Source: Candidatus Eiseniibacteriota bacterium
GTDB lineage: Bacteria > JAFGKV01
Assembly (NCBI GenBank): GCA_025453925.1
Contig: JALOPK010000299.1
Location: 1 to 7,535, forward strand
Direction: 5' to 3'
DNA: 7,535 nucleotides
Numbering within the stretch: position 1 is the stretch's first letter; each line of letters begins with the position of its first letter. Shown here one piece after another: positions 5,616 through 7,535 of the stretch. The position numbers were made by a program, and so were the translations under genes. Below the pieces are notes generated by a model, which was not told where the DNA came from, did not search any database, and worked only from the letters and a program-made list of their open reading frames with translations.

Positions 5616-7535
5616 ATGGCAACCATTACGATCAAACTGAACGGCAAGACGGTGGAGTGTGAGCGGGGACAGACCATCCTCGACGCCGCTGCCCTGCACG
5701 GAGTGCGCATCCCTACTCTGTGCTACCACCCGCAGGTCAGCCGTACCGGTGCCTGCCGGATCTGCGCGGTTCGCGTGAACAAGACCATGTTCAAGACCGC
5801 CTGCACCGAACCGGTCGCGCCGGGAATGGACATCGTGACGGTGGATCCTGAGATTCTCGACATGCGCAGAGGCATCTTGAACTTGCTTCTTGCCGAGGGG
5901 GATCACAACTGCCTGTTCTGCGAAGCGAATGGCGCATGTGAACTCCAGGCCCTCTGCTTCCAGCACGGTATCGATGTAGCCCCGACGATCGGTGCGGCGA
6001 AGAACCGCCGCACGAGAGATGTCGAGTCCAGCGAGGGTCTGCGGCGGGAGGAGAACCGCTGCGTACTGTGCGCACGATGCGTCAAGGCCTGTGAGGAGAT
6101 TCAGCTCAATCGTGTGTGGGGGCTCGCCGGGCGCGGGAGCCATGCCCATCTGACGACCGGGTTGCGCGACGTTCTGGGGGAGTCCGAGTGTGTGCAGTGC
6201 GGCCAGTGCGTGCAGCTCTGCCCGACTGGGGCGCTCTCGTTCCAGACGGTACTCGGCCGCGGCCAGGCGTGGGAGTTGACCTCCCGTCCCAGCATCTGCG
6301 TGTACTGCGGCGTGGGCTGCAAGATCAACTTCTTCACCAATCGAGAGGGACAGCTGGTCAAGGCGGAGGGCGCCGCCGACGGCCCCAATCAGGGGCACCT
6401 GTGCGTCAAAGGGCGGTTCGGGTTCGATTTCGTGCAGAGCCCGACCCGCCTCACCACACCCATGATACGCAAAGAAGGCCGCCTGGTTGAGGCCACCTGG
6501 GACGAGGCGCTGGATTATGCGGCTCACAAGCTGGCAGCCATCAAATCCGCGCACGGTCCAGACGCCATCATGTCGTTTACTTCGGCGAAGTGCACCAACG
6601 AGGAGAACTACCTTCTCCAGAAGTTCATGCGCGCAGTGATCGGCACGAACAATGTCGATCACTGCGCCCGGCTTTGACACAGTTCAACGGTCGCCGGTCT
6701 GGCGGCCACGTTGGGCTCCGGAGCCATGACCAACTCCATACGGGAGATCCCGGTCTCCGAGGGATTCTTCGTCATCGGTTCCAATACCACCGAGAACCAT
6801 CCGGTCATCGGTTCCATGATCAAGAAGGCAGTCATCCACGGCGGCAAGAAGCTGGTGGTCGCGGACCCGCGAAGAATCGAGCTGGCCAAGTATGCCGATG
6901 TGTTCCTGCAGATCCTGCCGGGGACCAACATCGCGCTACTGAACGGCCTGATGCATGTCATTCTTCGCGACGGCTTGCATGATGCCGCGTATGTGCAGAG
7001 TCGCTGCGAAGGATTCGAGGCGCTGGAACAGACGCTGCAGAAGTACACACCGGAGCACGTGGCACAAATCTGCGGCCTTCGGGATCCGGGGCAGATCGTC
7101 GAGGCGGCGCGGCTTCTCGCTTCGACGAAGCCCATGGCGCTTTACTACTGCATGGGAATCACGCAGTTCAAGTCAGGCGTGAACGGGGTCAAATCGGTGG
7201 CCAACCTCCAAATGCTTCTGGGCAACCTCGGCGTGCCGGGCGGAGGGGTGAACCCGCTCCGGGGGCAGAGCAATGTCCAGGGGGCCTGCGACATGGGCGG
7301 TCTTCCCAATGTGCTCACCGCCTACCAGCCGGTGACCAGTGCCGATGCCCGGAAGAAGTTCGAACAGGCATGGGGAGTCCCTGCCCTGCCCGACAAGCCT
7401 GGTCTCACCATCGTCGAATCCATGAACGCCGCGCTCGATGGCAAGGTCAGGGCACTGTACGTTATGGGTGAGAACCCGGCCCTCTCGGATCCCAACCAGC
7501 ACCATGTTATCGAGGCCCTTGAGGCGCTCGAGCTG
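5616..7535 (+). CDS. fdhA: Selenocysteine-containing formate dehydrogenase catalytic subunit, NuoG-like N-terminus (C-terminus beyond window)
   Basis: Oxidises formate or reduces CO2 at a Mo/W bis-guanine-dinucleotide centre; soluble, with no Tat signal. 640 codons are visible of probably ~900. Start ATG 5616 follows GAGGGA with good spacing. Clusters in order: [2Fe-2S] Cys36, 47, 50, 63; His97/Cys99/Cys102/Cys108 as in NuoG; two [4Fe-4S] at Cys149-152-155-159 and Cys192-195-198-202; then the catalytic-domain [4Fe-4S] Cys228-231-235-263 with Lys265. The TGA at 6675-6677 is codon 354 in NNVDHCARL-Sec-HSSTV, the active-site selenocysteine of the family, with the catalytic His next to it. The frame continues unbroken to 7535 through VVADPRR (~415-421), GVNPLRGQSNVQGACDMGGL (~544-563) and LYVMGENPALSDPNQ. 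A SECIS hairpin follows the TGA. The architecture matches NAD(P)-linked or hydrogenase-linked cytoplasmic FDHs (such as Moorella FdhA); the electron-transfer partner is not in view. Annotation that stops at the TGA would give a false 353-residue protein lacking most of the catalytic domain. Confidence 0.95.
6675..6677 (+). other. In-frame UGA selenocysteine codon
   Basis: The TGA lies between CARL and HSSTV, the position occupied by Sec (or Cys) in formate dehydrogenases. The frame on both sides encodes the same enzyme, and the TGA-to-loop distance of the following hairpin fits a bacterial SECIS. Read-through needs SelB, tRNA-Sec and selenophosphate, none of which is encoded here. Confidence 0.95.
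6685..6713 (+). promoter_or_regulatory. Bacterial SECIS element in the fdhA mRNA
   Basis: GGTCGCC (6689-6695) and GGCGGCC (6701-6707) form a seven-pair stem (one G-U) around the five-base loop GGTCT (6696-6700). A lower stem CAAC (6685-6688)/GTTG (6710-6713) extends it, with a two-base bulge (AC 6708-6709) on the 3' side. The loop begins 18 bases after the TGA. From memory the E. coli fdhF SECIS has the same GGUCU loop sequence and the same 18-base distance. It is the SelB-binding hairpin that lets the ribosome read UGA as selenocysteine; it also codes for TVAGLAATL, so it is under double constraint. Confidence 0.9.

Noticed and set aside
5616-6677. A 353-residue protein ending at TGA 6675, or a pseudogene with a premature stop
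   Set aside because: The TGA is at the family's selenocysteine site, is followed by a SECIS hairpin, and the same frame continues with intact catalytic-domain sequence to the window end.
4953-6680. A 575-residue minus-strand open frame opposite the receiver and fdhA
   Set aside because: It is a shadow of well-identified plus-strand genes; long antisense frames are expected at this GC content.
6590-7182. Plus-strand open frames downstream of the TGA (6590-6982 and 6955-7182)
   Set aside because: They are out of phase with fdhA, overlap its conserved coding sequence and show no recognisable motifs.

Overview
This GC-rich window reads as part of a bacterial chromosome from an anaerobic or facultatively anaerobic organism. 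The left half holds secreted proteins: one CotH/lamin-tail protein with a YPNPF-type C-terminal sorting domain, and one protein resembling the start of a beta-helix surface protein. This combination is typical of the Fibrobacteres-Chlorobi-Bacteroidetes superphylum and its GC-rich candidate phyla (Eisenbacteria-, Krumholzibacteria-, Latescibacteria- or Zixibacteria-like). The phylum is an inference. No rRNA, tRNA, CRISPR array or insertion sequence is visible.

Left part (1-3232). A minus-strand gene for a secreted protein starts at 198 and leaves the window at base 1. After about 550 bases without a recognisable gene, a plus-strand gene starts at GTG 753. It encodes a signal peptide, a CotH-kinase-like domain, two tandem lamin-tail domains and a FlgD-Ig/type-A sorting domain. 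The last domain is out of frame because an 11-base unit is tandemly duplicated at 2874-2895. Removing one copy restores a continuous 822-residue protein.

Middle part (3402-4795, minus strand). fdhD and mobA overlap by GTGA and form a molybdenum-cofactor maturation pair. MobA makes the guanine-dinucleotide cofactor, and FdhD delivers sulfur to formate dehydrogenase. They converge on the CotH gene across about 170 bases that contain GC-rich hairpins.

Right part (5205-7535, plus strand). Divergent from fdhD, a stand-alone response-regulator receiver lies 9 bases upstream of a large molybdenum/tungsten formate dehydrogenase catalytic subunit. This subunit is a selenoprotein. Its frame appears to end at TGA 6675-6677, but that TGA sits exactly at the active-site selenocysteine position (CARL-Sec-H), is followed by a convincing bacterial SECIS hairpin, and the same frame stays open to the window end (640 codons visible, C-terminus missing). 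The N-terminus carries a NuoG-like array of cysteine motifs for one [2Fe-2S] and three [4Fe-4S] clusters. This points to a soluble NAD(P)-linked, ferredoxin-linked or hydrogenase-linked enzyme whose partners should lie downstream.

The right half is thus a formate dehydrogenase locus: the enzyme, a co-transcribed phospho-receiver, and its two maturation factors read divergently from a shared ~400-base regulatory region.
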